From the NCBI GenBank assembly GCA_900766915.1, contig CAAFXE010000382.1, positions 1-6,858 on the forward strand: a stretch of DNA of 6,858 nucleotides, written 5' to 3'. A model generated the notes under the pieces. It did not search any database. It was not told the DNA's origin and saw only the letters and a program-made list of their open reading frames with translations. Every line of letters starts with the position of its first letter. Within the stretch, counting starts at the first letter, position 1. Source of the stretch: Lachnospiraceae bacterium (GTDB lineage: Bacteria; Bacillota; Clostridia; Lachnospirales; Lachnospiraceae). The translations under genes and the position numbers were made by a program. Positions 1-5,211 of this stretch are shown one piece after another.

Positions 1-123
1 GCTTGGAATAAGGCAAGTAAAAAAGAACACAAAAAACTTCTTGACCTGCCTAACTGGAACAATGATATTTTCAAAGAGATTTCTGGAATTGACGCTGAGT
101 CTGAAATTGCAAAGGAGAATTAG
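1..123 (+). CDS. C-terminal fragment of a probable DUF7666/pentapeptide-repeat phage protein (5' end outside window)
   Basis: The frame is open from the first base and ends at TAG 121-123, giving 40 residues of a protein whose start lies upstream. The fragment reads A-W-N-K-A-S at its start, then L-P-N-W-N-N-D-I-F-K-E-I-S-G-I-D. From memory of the family, this W-x-x-A-S ... LPNFDxxIFxEIxGI pattern is the typical end of phage proteins with a DUF7666-like head and an array of N-x-G-x-x repeats. The gene at the other edge of the window (6413 onward) shows just such a head and array but lacks this tail. The next gene starts 3 bases downstream, and the last codons of this one (AAGGAG, 114-119) supply its ribosome binding site. 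Function is unknown. Family assignment from 40 residues is moderate. Confidence 0.6.
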   Translation, partial: AWNKASKKEHKKLLDLPNWNNDIFKEISGIDAESEIAKEN

Positions 124-125
124 AA

Positions 126-275
126 ATGCAATTTGATAAATCAAGAGTATACACAAAGCTGAATGCTGATGAGGTCAAAGAAGGAAGCGAGGGATATTTC
201 GCTGATACTCTTAATGACTTAAAAGATATAGTAGAGTACGAATTTAGTACGTATTACGGTAAAAAAGGAGTATGA
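126..275 (+). CDS. Small phage protein, 49 aa, possibly a truncated family member
   Basis: ATG at 126 lies 6 bases after an AAGGAG (114-119); the ORF ends at TGA 273-275, one base before the methyltransferase ATG at 277. The product begins M-Q-F-D-K-S-R-V-Y-T-K-L-N-A-D-E-V-K-E-G-S and continues with G-Y-F-A-D-T-L-N-D-L-K. From memory, phage proteins starting with SRVYTALNADELKVGSKGYFADxxxxLK are common and usually much longer, with a beta-rich body after this N-terminal segment. Here only the N-terminal segment is present, so this may be a shortened relic or a naturally short variant. It has no catalytic motif, Cys pair or membrane segment. Spacing suggests one transcript and translational coupling with the next gene. 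Function is unknown. Confidence 0.7.
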   Translation: MQFDKSRVYTKLNADEVKEGSEGYFADTLNDLKDIVEYEFSTYYGKKGV

Positions 276-276
276 A

Positions 277-1962
277 ATGAAAACTGTAAATCAGTTGGTA
301 GCAGAAATTAAAGAAAACGGACAGGATTTTGAATGGTATCCGACAACCACAGAGATTGTGGACGCTCTTGCATCAAAACTAAAAGTGTGGGCAGATGAGA
401 ATTGGCGACACATAAACAGAACTGTTAATTCCATTCTTGACATCGGCTGTGGCAATGGCGGTTTCTTTGAAAAACTTTGTAAAGATGAAAAGTTTAAGAA
501 CATTAAAAAGTACGGCATTGAAAAGTCAATGATACTGTCTGAACAGTTGCCGGATGATGTAATTCTTCTTGGAACAGACTTCAACCAGCAGACTTTAATT
601 GACAAAAAAGTTGATGTTCTATTCTGCAATCCACCTTACTCTGAATATGATGAATGGGCAGAAAAAATCATCTTACAGGGAAACTGCAACGCAATCGCTC
701 TTGTAATTCCGGCACGCTGGGCTAGCAATGAGCGGATAAAATACGCACTTGAGCGTCGCAATATGCAGGCAGAAGTCGTAGGTACTTATGACTTTTCCAA
801 TGCAGAACGAAAAGCAAGGGCAACTGTAAACCTTCTTTTTATCTCTGCAAAAGAAGCAGAAGAAGACGGTTACAAATACGATGAAAACATCAGAGACCCT
901 TTTGGACTTTGGTTTGATGAAACATTCAAAATCAACGCTGAAACAGACAAGTACAAGACAAGATATGATTCTGACATACAGAAAGAAATCAAAAACGAAT
1001 TGACTGTAAAAGGCGATACTGCTGAAATGCTTGTACAATTCTACAATCGTGATATGGAGAAACTGTGCAACAATTACCGCAAACTTGAAGAACTTGACGC
1101 TGCAATCCTTGACGAATTAAAGGTAACTGTTCCAGCACTTAAAGAATCGCTTAAAAAACGCTTGCAGGGTTTGAAGCATATCTATTGGGATCTACTTTTT
1201 CAGCGTTATGATAAAGTTACTTCCCGGCTGACTTCTACAGGCAGAAAAAAAGTCATAAACCGCTTGAACGATAACACTTCCATTGATTTTACGCTTGAAA
1301 ACATCTTCCAGCTTACGCTGTGGATTATCAAGCACAGCAACACGCTTTTTGAGGAGCAGATTACAGAATACTTTTATTCACTCTGCAACACGGAAAACAT
1401 TCACCGTTATAAGTCAAACAAACGCTGGAGCGATGATGACTGGCATTATCTAAAAGAAAATCTGACTGAATACGGTCATATAAGGCAGGAAAAAGTAAGG
1501 CAGTTGAAGAACATTGTTCTTGACTACAGAATTATCGTAACTGCCTTCCACAATTTTGACACTGTCTGGCAATGTCATTTTACTGATTCTTGTTTGGATT
1601 TTCTTTCTGATACGGTTATCATCGGTAAAAATCTTGGCTTCGACATTGATTTGGAACTTCCTTCTGTATATGCTAACATCGATATTTCGGATTGGAACAA
1701 TTTCAATATCTGTACAAAAGACGGAAAAGTTTTTGCAAACGTAAAACTGTACAAGAACGGAAACAGGCACGTGAAATTCTGCAAGGAGTTTATGCAGAAG
1801 CTCAACGTAGAAATGGCACGTATCAACGGCTGGGTACAGGACAAATCGGAAGCAGTAAAGGAAATGGACATTCCGGCAGATGTTATCAATTCAGTTTGGA
1901 AAACAAATCTGCAAATTGGAATTGAAAGCGGAAAGAAACTTCTGGGGTTGCCGGAAGCATAA
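277..1962 (+). CDS. Phage DNA N6-adenine methyltransferase, DUF4942-containing
   Basis: Predicted SAM-dependent DNA adenine methyltransferase of 561 aa. Residues 19-24 (E-W-Y-P-T-T) match the F/W-Y-P-T-x motif near the start of many phage adenine methylases. Residues 53-62 (I-L-D-I-G-C-G-N-G-G) are the glycine-rich SAM-binding motif I. Residues 118-121 (N-P-P-Y) are the catalytic motif IV of amino-methyltransferases. The Rossmann-type domain covers about 15-195. Residues about 300-460 carry W-D-L-L-F, T-S-R-L-T, D-F-T-x-E-N-I-F, W-I-I-K-H-S-N and Y-K-S-N, which I recognise as the DUF4942 region found C-terminal to phage methylases. The role of DUF4942 is not known; target recognition is a reasonable guess. 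AAAAAGGAG (262-270) precedes the ATG by 6 bases. No restriction endonuclease is adjacent, so this looks like an orphan methylase for protecting phage DNA or for regulation. Target sequence cannot be read from the protein. Confidence 0.9.
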   Translation: MKTVNQLVAEIKENGQDFEWYPTTTEIVDALASKLKVWADENWRHINRTVNSILDIGCGNGGFFEKLCKDEKFKNIKKYGIEKSMILSEQLPDDVILLGTDFNQQTLIDKKVDVLFCNPPYSEYDEWAEKIILQGNCNAIALVIPARWASNERIKYALERRNMQAEVVGTYDFSNAERKARATVNLLFISAKEAEEDGYKYDENIRDPFGLWFDETFKINAETDKYKTRYDSDIQKEIKNELTVKGDTAEMLVQFYNRDMEKLCNNYRKLEELDAAILDELKVTVPALKESLKKRLQGLKHIYWDLLFQRYDKVTSRLTSTGRKKVINRLNDNTSIDFTLENIFQLTLWIIKHSNTLFEEQITEYFYSLCNTENIHRYKSNKRWSDDDWHYLKENLTEYGHIRQEKVRQLKNIVLDYRIIVTAFHNFDTVWQCHFTDSCLDFLSDTVIIGKNLGFDIDLELPSVYANIDISDWNNFNICTKDGKVFANVKLYKNGNRHVKFCKEFMQKLNVEMARINGWVQDKSEAVKEMDIPADVINSVWKTNLQIGIESGKKLLGLPEA

Positions 1963-1967
1963 AAATA

Positions 1968-1991
1968 AAAGTGGTCAATTTTGACCACTTT
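1968..1991. terminator. Inverted repeat after the methyltransferase gene; bidirectional terminator or operator
   Basis: AAAGTGGTCAA (1968-1978) and TTGACCACTTT (1981-1991) are perfect inverted copies separated by TT, forming about a 10-bp stem with a 4-base loop. It starts 5 bases after the methyltransferase stop. A-rich sequence lies on the left (1961-1970), but only a short T run lies on the right, so a strong + strand terminator is not certain. The repeat ends just before AGGGG (1993-1998 region), the likely ribosome binding site of the next gene, so it could also affect that gene's translation or bind a dimeric regulator. Confidence 0.6.
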
Positions 1992-2005
1992 ATAGGGGCA
2001 GAAAA

Positions 2006-2176
2006 ATGACAGATGAAAAAATGAAAGAAGGAAAAACTTGTATGTCTTGTAAAAATAAAAATTGTTATATTGTTACACTTCCAGAAGAAAAGAAAAAAGA
2101 CTGTAAAGAGCATCACGAAAACTATGATTTTGATATAGTTTTTGACTGCAAAAATCATAATAAATATAAGGAGTAA
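2006..2176 (+). CDS. Small Cys-rich protein, 56 aa, possible zinc-binding
   Basis: ATG 2006 follows an AGGGG-like ribosome binding site at about 1994-1998, and the ORF ends at TAA 2174-2176. The 56-aa product has Cys at 12, 15, 20, 33 and 48, with His 36, 37 and 51. C12-x2-C15-x4-C20 followed by C33 could form a small zinc knuckle. The protein is very Lys-rich. An internal ATG at 2021 gives a shorter product but has a poorer upstream site. It is followed after 3 bases by the next ATG (2180), whose AAGGAG lies inside its last codons, so the two are probably co-translated. I do not recognise a named family. The short length and strong base bias leave some doubt, but spacing and ribosome binding sites favour a real gene. 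Confidence 0.65.
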   Translation: MTDEKMKEGKTCMSCKNKNCYIVTLPEEKKKDCKEHHENYDFDIVFDCKNHNKYKE

Positions 2177-2179
2177 ATT

Positions 2180-2530
2180 ATGTTCGAGAAAGAAGCAGAA
2201 GAATTTGTTGATAGTAAAAAGTCTTTTTGGAGGCAAGGGAGAACGTGTATTGATAGTGTAAGACAAGCATATCAGCAAGGTGCAGAGTTTGGCTATAAAA
2301 AGGCTAATGAATGGCATTATGTGAAAGACGAATTGCCTAGAAAATCTGATGCAACATTATGTGAACTGATGCCTGTATTTATTGCGGTAAAAGTAGGATA
2401 TAACGTTTCAACATACGGAACTTATTGGAATATAAGATTAGGAAAGTTTGAATGTCTTGATGAAGTTTATGCTTGGTGTTATGCACCAGAACCGCCGGAA
2501 CTTCCAAAGAAGATAAAAGAAAATGACTAA
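2180..2530 (+). CDS. DUF551-like phage protein, 116 aa
   Basis: ATG 2180 follows AAGGAG (2168-2173). Residues 1-43 form a charged helical segment (W17-R-Q-G, then A-Y-Q-Q-G-A-E-F-G-Y-K-K-A-N). Residues 45-52 read W-H-Y-V-K-D-E-L-P, followed by a beta-rich stretch (V66-F-I-A-V-K-V-G-Y) and an end with Y98-A-W-C-Y-A-P-E-P-P. A W-x-x-V-x-D-x-L-P start and a W-x-x-x-P-E-P-P end are the hallmarks of DUF551, a common phage accessory domain of unknown function. Assignment is from the motif pattern only. The stop overlaps a 21-aa mini-ORF starting at 2523. Confidence 0.75.
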   Translation: MFEKEAEEFVDSKKSFWRQGRTCIDSVRQAYQQGAEFGYKKANEWHYVKDELPRKSDATLCELMPVFIAVKVGYNVSTYGTYWNIRLGKFECLDEVYAWCYAPEPPELPKKIKEND

Positions 2531-2588
2531 AGAAGAATTTGAAAAAGCAAGAGACAAAGAATTAGCGTTTGGTATTCAAGGAGATTAA
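2523..2588 (+). CDS. Mini-ORF, 21 aa, between two phage genes
   Basis: ATG 2523 overlaps the previous stop (TAA 2528-2530) by 8 bases, and the frame ends at TAA 2586-2588, two bases before the next ATG (2591). The peptide is M-T-K-E-E-F-E-K-A-R-D-K-E-L-A-F-G-I-Q-G-D. The M-T-K-E-E-F-E-K start is typical of longer phage proteins, so this may be the remnant of a truncated gene. It could also be a coupling ORF that carries ribosomes to the AAGGAG (2579-2584) serving 2591. No clear ribosome binding site of its own is seen apart from purine-rich AAAGAAG and AAAAGA stretches upstream. Confidence 0.35.
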   Translation: MTKEEFEKARDKELAFGIQGD

Positions 2589-2590
2589 AT

Positions 2591-2836
2591 ATGCTTATCA
2601 GAGATTTTCTTGGAAGAGAAAGAGTAGCTTATGCTGAAGACTTTAAAGATGTGACTATTACTTTTACACCTGAGGAATGGTCTAGTTTACTAGACTTTTT
2701 TGAATATAGGAAAAAGTATAGTCCCAGCACTTTTCACAAAACAACAAAAACTATTTACCAAAAACTTGTATTAAATAAACCTCAACTTAAAGAAGGATTA
2801 CTAGAAGTAAAATTGACGGAGCTTATAAAAAAATAA
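2591..2836 (+). CDS. Hypothetical protein, 81 aa
   Basis: ATG 2591 follows AAGGAG (2579-2584) by 6 bases; the stop is TAA 2834-2836. The protein starts M-L-I-R-D-F-L-G-R-E-R-V-A-Y-A-E-D-F-K-D-V-T-I-T-F-T-P-E-E-W (broken here as separate short motifs: a beta-like V-T-I-T-F-T at 21-26, then an acidic-aromatic helix start P-E-E-W). The second half is Lys-rich and probably helical. There are no Cys residues, no membrane segment and no recognised motif. It lies in the AT-rich small-gene block, and its codon use resembles that of its neighbours. I do not recognise the family. Confidence 0.65.
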   Translation: MLIRDFLGRERVAYAEDFKDVTITFTPEEWSSLLDFFEYRKKYSPSTFHKTTKTIYQKLVLNKPQLKEGLLEVKLTELIKK

Positions 2837-2876
2837 ACCTGTGGTAGGGTTTGACGAAGTTATGGAGCTGGGAAGA

Positions 2877-2927
2877 ATGACAATAGAAGAAATCAAACAA
2901 AAAAAACAAGCCTGTGTTTTTTGTTAA
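2877..2927 (+). pseudogene. Probable 5' part of the following gene in a different frame (16-codon fragment)
   Basis: ATG 2877 follows GGAG (2864-2867) by 9 bases and encodes M-T-I-E-E-I-K-Q-K-K-Q-A-C-V-F-C before TAA 2925-2927. The M-T-I-E-E-I-K start is typical of phage genes, whereas the longer ORF that follows has no ATG or ribosome binding site at its beginning. The two frames meet at a run of six T (2917-2922). Reading one base back there joins the two parts into A-C-V-F-L-L-N-P-N-I. The frame is also open upstream to GTG 2841 and ATG 2862, which are possible alternative starts. This is a mutation, a sequencing error in the T run or a frameshift site. Confidence 0.55.
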
Positions 2928-3328
2928 ATCCAAATATTCCGGAAGAAGAAAAAATTTGTGTAATTGAAAAAGTGATGGCTACGAAAGCAACAATCGTACC
3001 AAAAGCTGCTCTTTGCAACATAATAACTTACATCCTGAAGCAAAACACAAAACCACAAGAAAAACTCAATATAAGAAGTTGCCAAAATTGTAAACATAAT
3101 AATAAATCTTGTCCTAGTGACGGAAGTTGTGTTCATTACAATAAGTGGGAAGAATACAAAAATCCACAACTCGATAAAGCAAAAGAAATTATTAAAAAGT
3201 TTTGGGAGTTTGTAAATAATGAGGTTGAGTTTGACCCGGAACATCCACAAGAACACACAGACTTGTGGAACGAACTTTGTGAAAAAGCAGAGCAATTCTT
3301 AAATAGCGAGGTAGATGTTAAAAGATGA
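2921..3328 (+). CDS. Phage accessory protein with Cys cluster; 5' part probably frameshifted
   Basis: The open frame runs from TTG 2921 to TGA 3326-3328, about 135 residues. Residues 2-40 (L-N-P-N-I-P-E-E-E-K, then A-T-K-A-T-I-V-P-K-A-A-L) look helical. C54-x2-C57-x6-C64-x5-C70 followed by W76 is a Cys cluster of the type that binds zinc in small phage proteins. Residues 84-129 (K-A-K-E-I-I-K-K-F, then D-P-E-H-P-Q-E-H-T-D-L-W, then A-E-Q-F-L) form a tail I associate with other phage small proteins. No good ribosome binding site precedes TTG 2921; the probable real start is ATG 2877 in another frame (see that entry). It has no catalytic motif. The stop lies inside a terminator-like hairpin. 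Function is unknown; it may have arisen by joining of modules shared among small phage genes. Confidence 0.65.
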   Translation: MLNPNIPEEEKICVIEKVMATKATIVPKAALCNIITYILKQNTKPQEKLNIRSCQNCKHNNKSCPSDGSCVHYNKWEEYKNPQLDKAKEIIKKFWEFVNNEVEFDPEHPQEHTDLWNELCEKAEQFLNSEVDVKR

Positions 3329-3346
3329 TTAAAAAACATCTTTTTT
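3320..3346 (+). terminator. Probable rho-independent terminator of the small-gene block
   Basis: AAAAGATG (3320-3327) pairs with CATCTTTT (3337-3344) across a 9-base A-rich loop, and the T run continues to 3346. The stem is AT-rich and so weak on its own. Its position at the end of the block, just before a TATAAT box and a new strong ribosome binding site, supports a terminator role. Confidence 0.5.
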
Positions 3347-3350
3347 GATA

Positions 3351-3356
3351 TATAAT
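3351..3356 (+). promoter_or_regulatory. Candidate -10 box for the metallopeptidase gene
   Basis: A perfect TATAAT sits 27 bases before the ATG at 3378 and directly after the hairpin at 3320-3346. No good TTGACA-like -35 is present at the usual distance, where the sequence belongs to the hairpin. If used, transcription would start near 3363 with a leader of about 15 bases containing the ribosome binding site. The evidence is motif and context only. Confidence 0.35.
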
Positions 3357-3377
3357 TATACTCAGAGGAGGATAAAA

Positions 3378-3950
3378 ATGAGTTATTCTATTCAAACCAT
3401 TCCAGTCGGAGGATTTATCCGAAACGGATATACCTTCCGTCCAGGATTCCGGGGAAAGGAAGAGTGGAAGGAAATGTATGACAAATACAGTTCTGACTAC
3501 ATTCAGACTAACGAGGACAGGTACTGGGAAAGCTATCTTACAGAACTTGTTACCGGAGTATTTCCTTTCAGATGTCAGACAGCACCAAGGACGGAAACAG
3601 GTCCATACGGTACATATACATATGACGGATGCGTCATTACATATATGGCTCCAAAAGAAATCCACAGGATGGAAAAAGTGAATACATATATTCACGAACT
3701 CTGCCACCATATAGACAGGTATCATATCTTCCTATCAGACAAAGGCGGGCGAAGTCATTCAAAAACCTTTAAGGCTGCAATCGATATTCTTAAGCTTAAG
3801 AACTACTGCATCCACAAAGATGAAGAAGTAAATCCCTACATTACAAATGACAGTGTTTATTCGTTGTATGGCGGGATAAAATCCCTATATACTCTTGACG
3901 AACTATCACGTATGCTGGGTTTTAACCTGCGTAATATGACGGTTCTTTAA
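3378..3950 (+). CDS. SprT-like zinc metallopeptidase, phage-encoded, 190 aa
   Basis: Predicted zinc-dependent metallopeptidase or metallopeptidase-like protein. H-E-L-C-H at residues 106-110 is the HExxH motif: two zinc-binding His and the catalytic Glu. R-S-H-S-K-T-F-K follows about 17 residues later, with His 127 a probable third ligand; an HExxH then H-x-x-x-F-K layout is typical of SprT/WLM-type peptidases. The N-terminal 95 residues are aromatic-rich (G-Y-T-F-R-P-G-F, W-E-S-Y-L-T-E-L) and the C-terminal 50 residues have no clear motif. I chose ATG 3378 because AGGAGG (3366-3371) lies 6 bases before it. An in-frame ATG at 3345 would add 11 residues but has no ribosome binding site and would lie over the candidate promoter. 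No signal peptide or membrane helix is seen, so the protein is probably cytoplasmic. Known SprT-like proteins act on DNA-protein crosslinks; whether this one does is inference. Confidence 0.75.
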   Translation: MSYSIQTIPVGGFIRNGYTFRPGFRGKEEWKEMYDKYSSDYIQTNEDRYWESYLTELVTGVFPFRCQTAPRTETGPYGTYTYDGCVITYMAPKEIHRMEKVNTYIHELCHHIDRYHIFLSDKGGRSHSKTFKAAIDILKLKNYCIHKDEEVNPYITNDSVYSLYGGIKSLYTLDELSRMLGFNLRNMTVL

Positions 3951-3965
3951 ATATCACATATAAAA

Positions 3966-3987
3966 CGTAATCCCCCCCTGCGGGGTA
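3966..3987 (+). terminator. Weak GC-rich hairpin after the metallopeptidase gene
   Basis: Seven C (3972-3978) followed by TGC and GGGG (3982-3985) can form a 4-bp stem of C and G pairs with a short loop. There is no T run after it, so it is at best a weak terminator or an mRNA processing or stability element. It stands out in otherwise AT-rich sequence and sits between two genes. Confidence 0.3.
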
Positions 3988-4012
3988 ACAGACAGAAAAG
4001 GAGACTAGACTT

Positions 4013-4213
4013 ATGAAAATTTTTTATATTGACGCTTACAATATGCGTGGTGGCAATTGTTACGTTGGGTATGACAATAACCCCTGTAACTCCCTGGATA
4101 TGGCTATGACTTTTACCTCTGAAGAAGAAGCGGAAAAGACAAAACAAGAAATTCAGAAAGAGTGGAAGGGTTCCAAATTGGAAGTTAATTTTACAGAATT
4201 TGAGGAAGAATAA
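4013..4213 (+). CDS. Hypothetical protein, 66 aa
   Basis: ATG 4013 is preceded by AAAAGGAGA (3997-4005). The 66-aa product has an aromatic N-terminus (M-K-I-F-Y-I-D-A-Y-N-M-R-G-G-N-C-Y-V-G-Y), then a Glu/Lys-rich helix (E-E-E-A-E-K-T-K-Q-E-I-Q-K-E-W) and an acidic end (F-E-E-E). The alternation suggests one small beta-beta-alpha-beta domain. There are two Cys (16 and 25) but no CxxC pair. I do not recognise a family. The ribosome binding site, spacing and coding-like composition support a real gene. It stands between the peptidase and a membrane protein gene with 45 bases to the latter. Confidence 0.7.
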   Translation: MKIFYIDAYNMRGGNCYVGYDNNPCNSLDMAMTFTSEEEAEKTKQEIQKEWKGSKLEVNFTEFEEE

Positions 4214-4258
4214 TTTTAACGGAGAGAGTTTAATATTATTTACAAAGAGGTACTTCTT

Positions 4259-4777
4259 ATGATGGAGATTGCCGGACTTTTTGCTTTATTCTGCTGTATT
4301 ATTTCAGCCTACATGATATTCAAAGTCATCGATTTTGAAAACGAGAGGAAGGAACTGATTCTAAATGCAATTACTGCACAAGAAAAAATACGGATTAAGG
4401 AAGAGCAGGAACAGCCTGTAACTGACGAGGAATACACAGAAGTTTCTGAAATGGAATATCTTGCAAAAAACCTATGGAACGAACACCTTCCTCTGTGCAT
4501 TGCCTTCGTCATTCCCCTTATCATGACTCTTATATTCATATCCGGGAATGACGGGATGTTTGCCCTTATCGTATGGTACTTCATAATTGGAGGACCAATT
4601 GCCCTTGTCATACAGTCGGTCGTTTCGGAACATAACTTAAAAATCCGTCATGAGGCAGGTGTTTACAACAGAAAGGCAGACATTACAGCCCATGCAATAT
4701 CAGCAATGGCTGCTGGAACCGTCATCCATACCGCAAAGCGGCTTACATCAAACAAAACAAAATCCAAAAAGATATAA
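4259..4777 (+). CDS. Predicted three-helix membrane protein, 172 aa
   Basis: Start ATG 4259 (immediately followed by a second ATG at 4262) has AAAGAGG (4244-4250) 8 bases upstream. Hydrophobic segments lie at about residues 4-23 (G-L-F-A-L-F-C-C-I-I-S-A-Y-M-I-F), 77-95 (L-P-L-C-I-A-F-V-I-P-L-I-M-T-L-I-F-I) and 100-122 (F-A-L-I-V-W-Y-F-I-I-G-G-P-I-A-L-V-I). Between the first and second is a charged, probably helical region (25-70, rich in Glu and Lys). The C-terminal 50 residues are basic, ending in K-T-K-S-K-K-I, which by the positive-inside rule places the tail in the cytoplasm. No catalytic motif is seen. It is not a holin by obvious pattern (too long, large charged loop). An envelope role such as superinfection exclusion is possible but unproven. 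A strong terminator follows. Confidence 0.75.
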   Translation: MMEIAGLFALFCCIISAYMIFKVIDFENERKELILNAITAQEKIRIKEEQEQPVTDEEYTEVSEMEYLAKNLWNEHLPLCIAFVIPLIMTLIFISGNDGMFALIVWYFIIGGPIALVIQSVVSEHNLKIRHEAGVYNRKADITAHAISAMAAGTVIHTAKRLTSNKTKSKKI

Positions 4778-4788
4778 AATTATGTTAT

Positions 4789-4834
4789 AACAACATTACA
4801 GGAATTACTTTACGACCCTGTTATGTTGTTTTTT
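4789..4834 (+). terminator. Rho-independent terminator after the membrane protein gene
   Basis: AACAACAT (4789-4796) pairs with ATGTTGTT (4823-4830), then one T/T mismatch (4797/4822), then ACAGG (4798-4802) pairs with CCTGT (4817-4821) around a 14-base loop. A run of six T (4829-4834) follows the stem. Stem, position 12 bases after the stop and T run together make this the clearest terminator in the window. It separates the membrane protein gene from the recombination module. Confidence 0.8.
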
Positions 4835-4897
4835 GTGGTTTATTAAATTAGTATTACAAATATATACATTAGATTTTCTAAAAGGAGAAAGCATTGT
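4835..4897 (+). promoter_or_regulatory. AT-rich leader, likely promoter region of the recombination module
   Basis: These 63 bases lie between a terminator and the helix-turn-helix gene. The module must therefore be transcribed from here or by readthrough. TATATA/TATACA sequences (about 4861-4868) could serve as a -10, but no convincing -35 lies 16-18 bases before them, so the exact promoter is not assigned. AAAGGAGA (4881-4888) is the ribosome binding site for ATG 4898. Confidence 0.35.
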
Positions 4898-5200
4898 ATG
4901 ATTGATTTTAAAGACTATCCTACAAGCGAAGATTTTATTGAGGGTGTCCTCAGATGTACGGCATCATGCCGTGAAGCACTGTCAGACCTTGAATTCCTGT
5001 CAAAGAAGTTTATCGAAGGTGATTACTTTATGACTGAGGAACAGGTTGCCGACCTGCTGAAATGCGATGCCGAAAACATTCCGAAGATGTCTTATTACCG
5101 TTCCTATGACCACCGTGATGGAAACAAATTCAAACGTTTTTATAAGCGTGTTGATGTAAACAATCTTCTTGCTTCTCGCAGGGTTGAAATCAAGAGATAA
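4898..5200 (+). CDS. Helix-turn-helix (MerR/excisionase-type) DNA-binding protein, 100 aa
   Basis: Residues about 43-92 follow the pattern of HTH_17/excisionase domains: Y43-F-M-T-E-E-Q-V-A-D-L-L-K-C at the first helices, a putative recognition segment at about 57-70, and K-R-F-Y-K-R-V-D-V-N-N-L-L (79-91) in place of the usual R-R-F-x-x-x-D-V-x-x-W/L-L wing and last helix. The insert between these (S-Y-Y-R-S-Y-D-H-R-D-G-N-K) is longer and more aromatic than usual. Residues 1-40 are a helical extension of unknown role. AAAGGAGA (4881-4888) supports ATG 4898. It is the first gene of the group ending in the Rad52-like gene, with 11 bases to the next ATG. It may regulate the module or act as an accessory DNA-binding factor; no integrase is in view, so an excisionase role cannot be claimed. 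Confidence 0.65.
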   Translation: MIDFKDYPTSEDFIEGVLRCTASCREALSDLEFLSKKFIEGDYFMTEEQVADLLKCDAENIPKMSYYRSYDHRDGNKFKRFYKRVDVNNLLASRRVEIKR

Positions 5201-5211
5201 AGGAGAATTTT

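Noticed and set aside
291..629. Open frames on the - strand opposite the methyltransferase gene (291-629, 673-1038, 1450-1770, 1575-1988)
   Set aside because: They lie wholly or almost wholly opposite a gene with clear motifs; their Cys/Phe/Ser-rich products look like reverse-strand shadows and match no family I know.
1886..2317. 143-aa frame on the - strand across the small-gene block
   Set aside because: Phe/Ile-rich product caused by A-rich coding sequence on the + strand; it overlaps three + strand genes with good ribosome binding sites.
3345..3377. Upstream in-frame ATG at 3345 for the metallopeptidase
   Set aside because: It has no ribosome binding site, whereas ATG 3378 has AGGAGG at ideal spacing; the 11 extra residues come from the promoter-like region.
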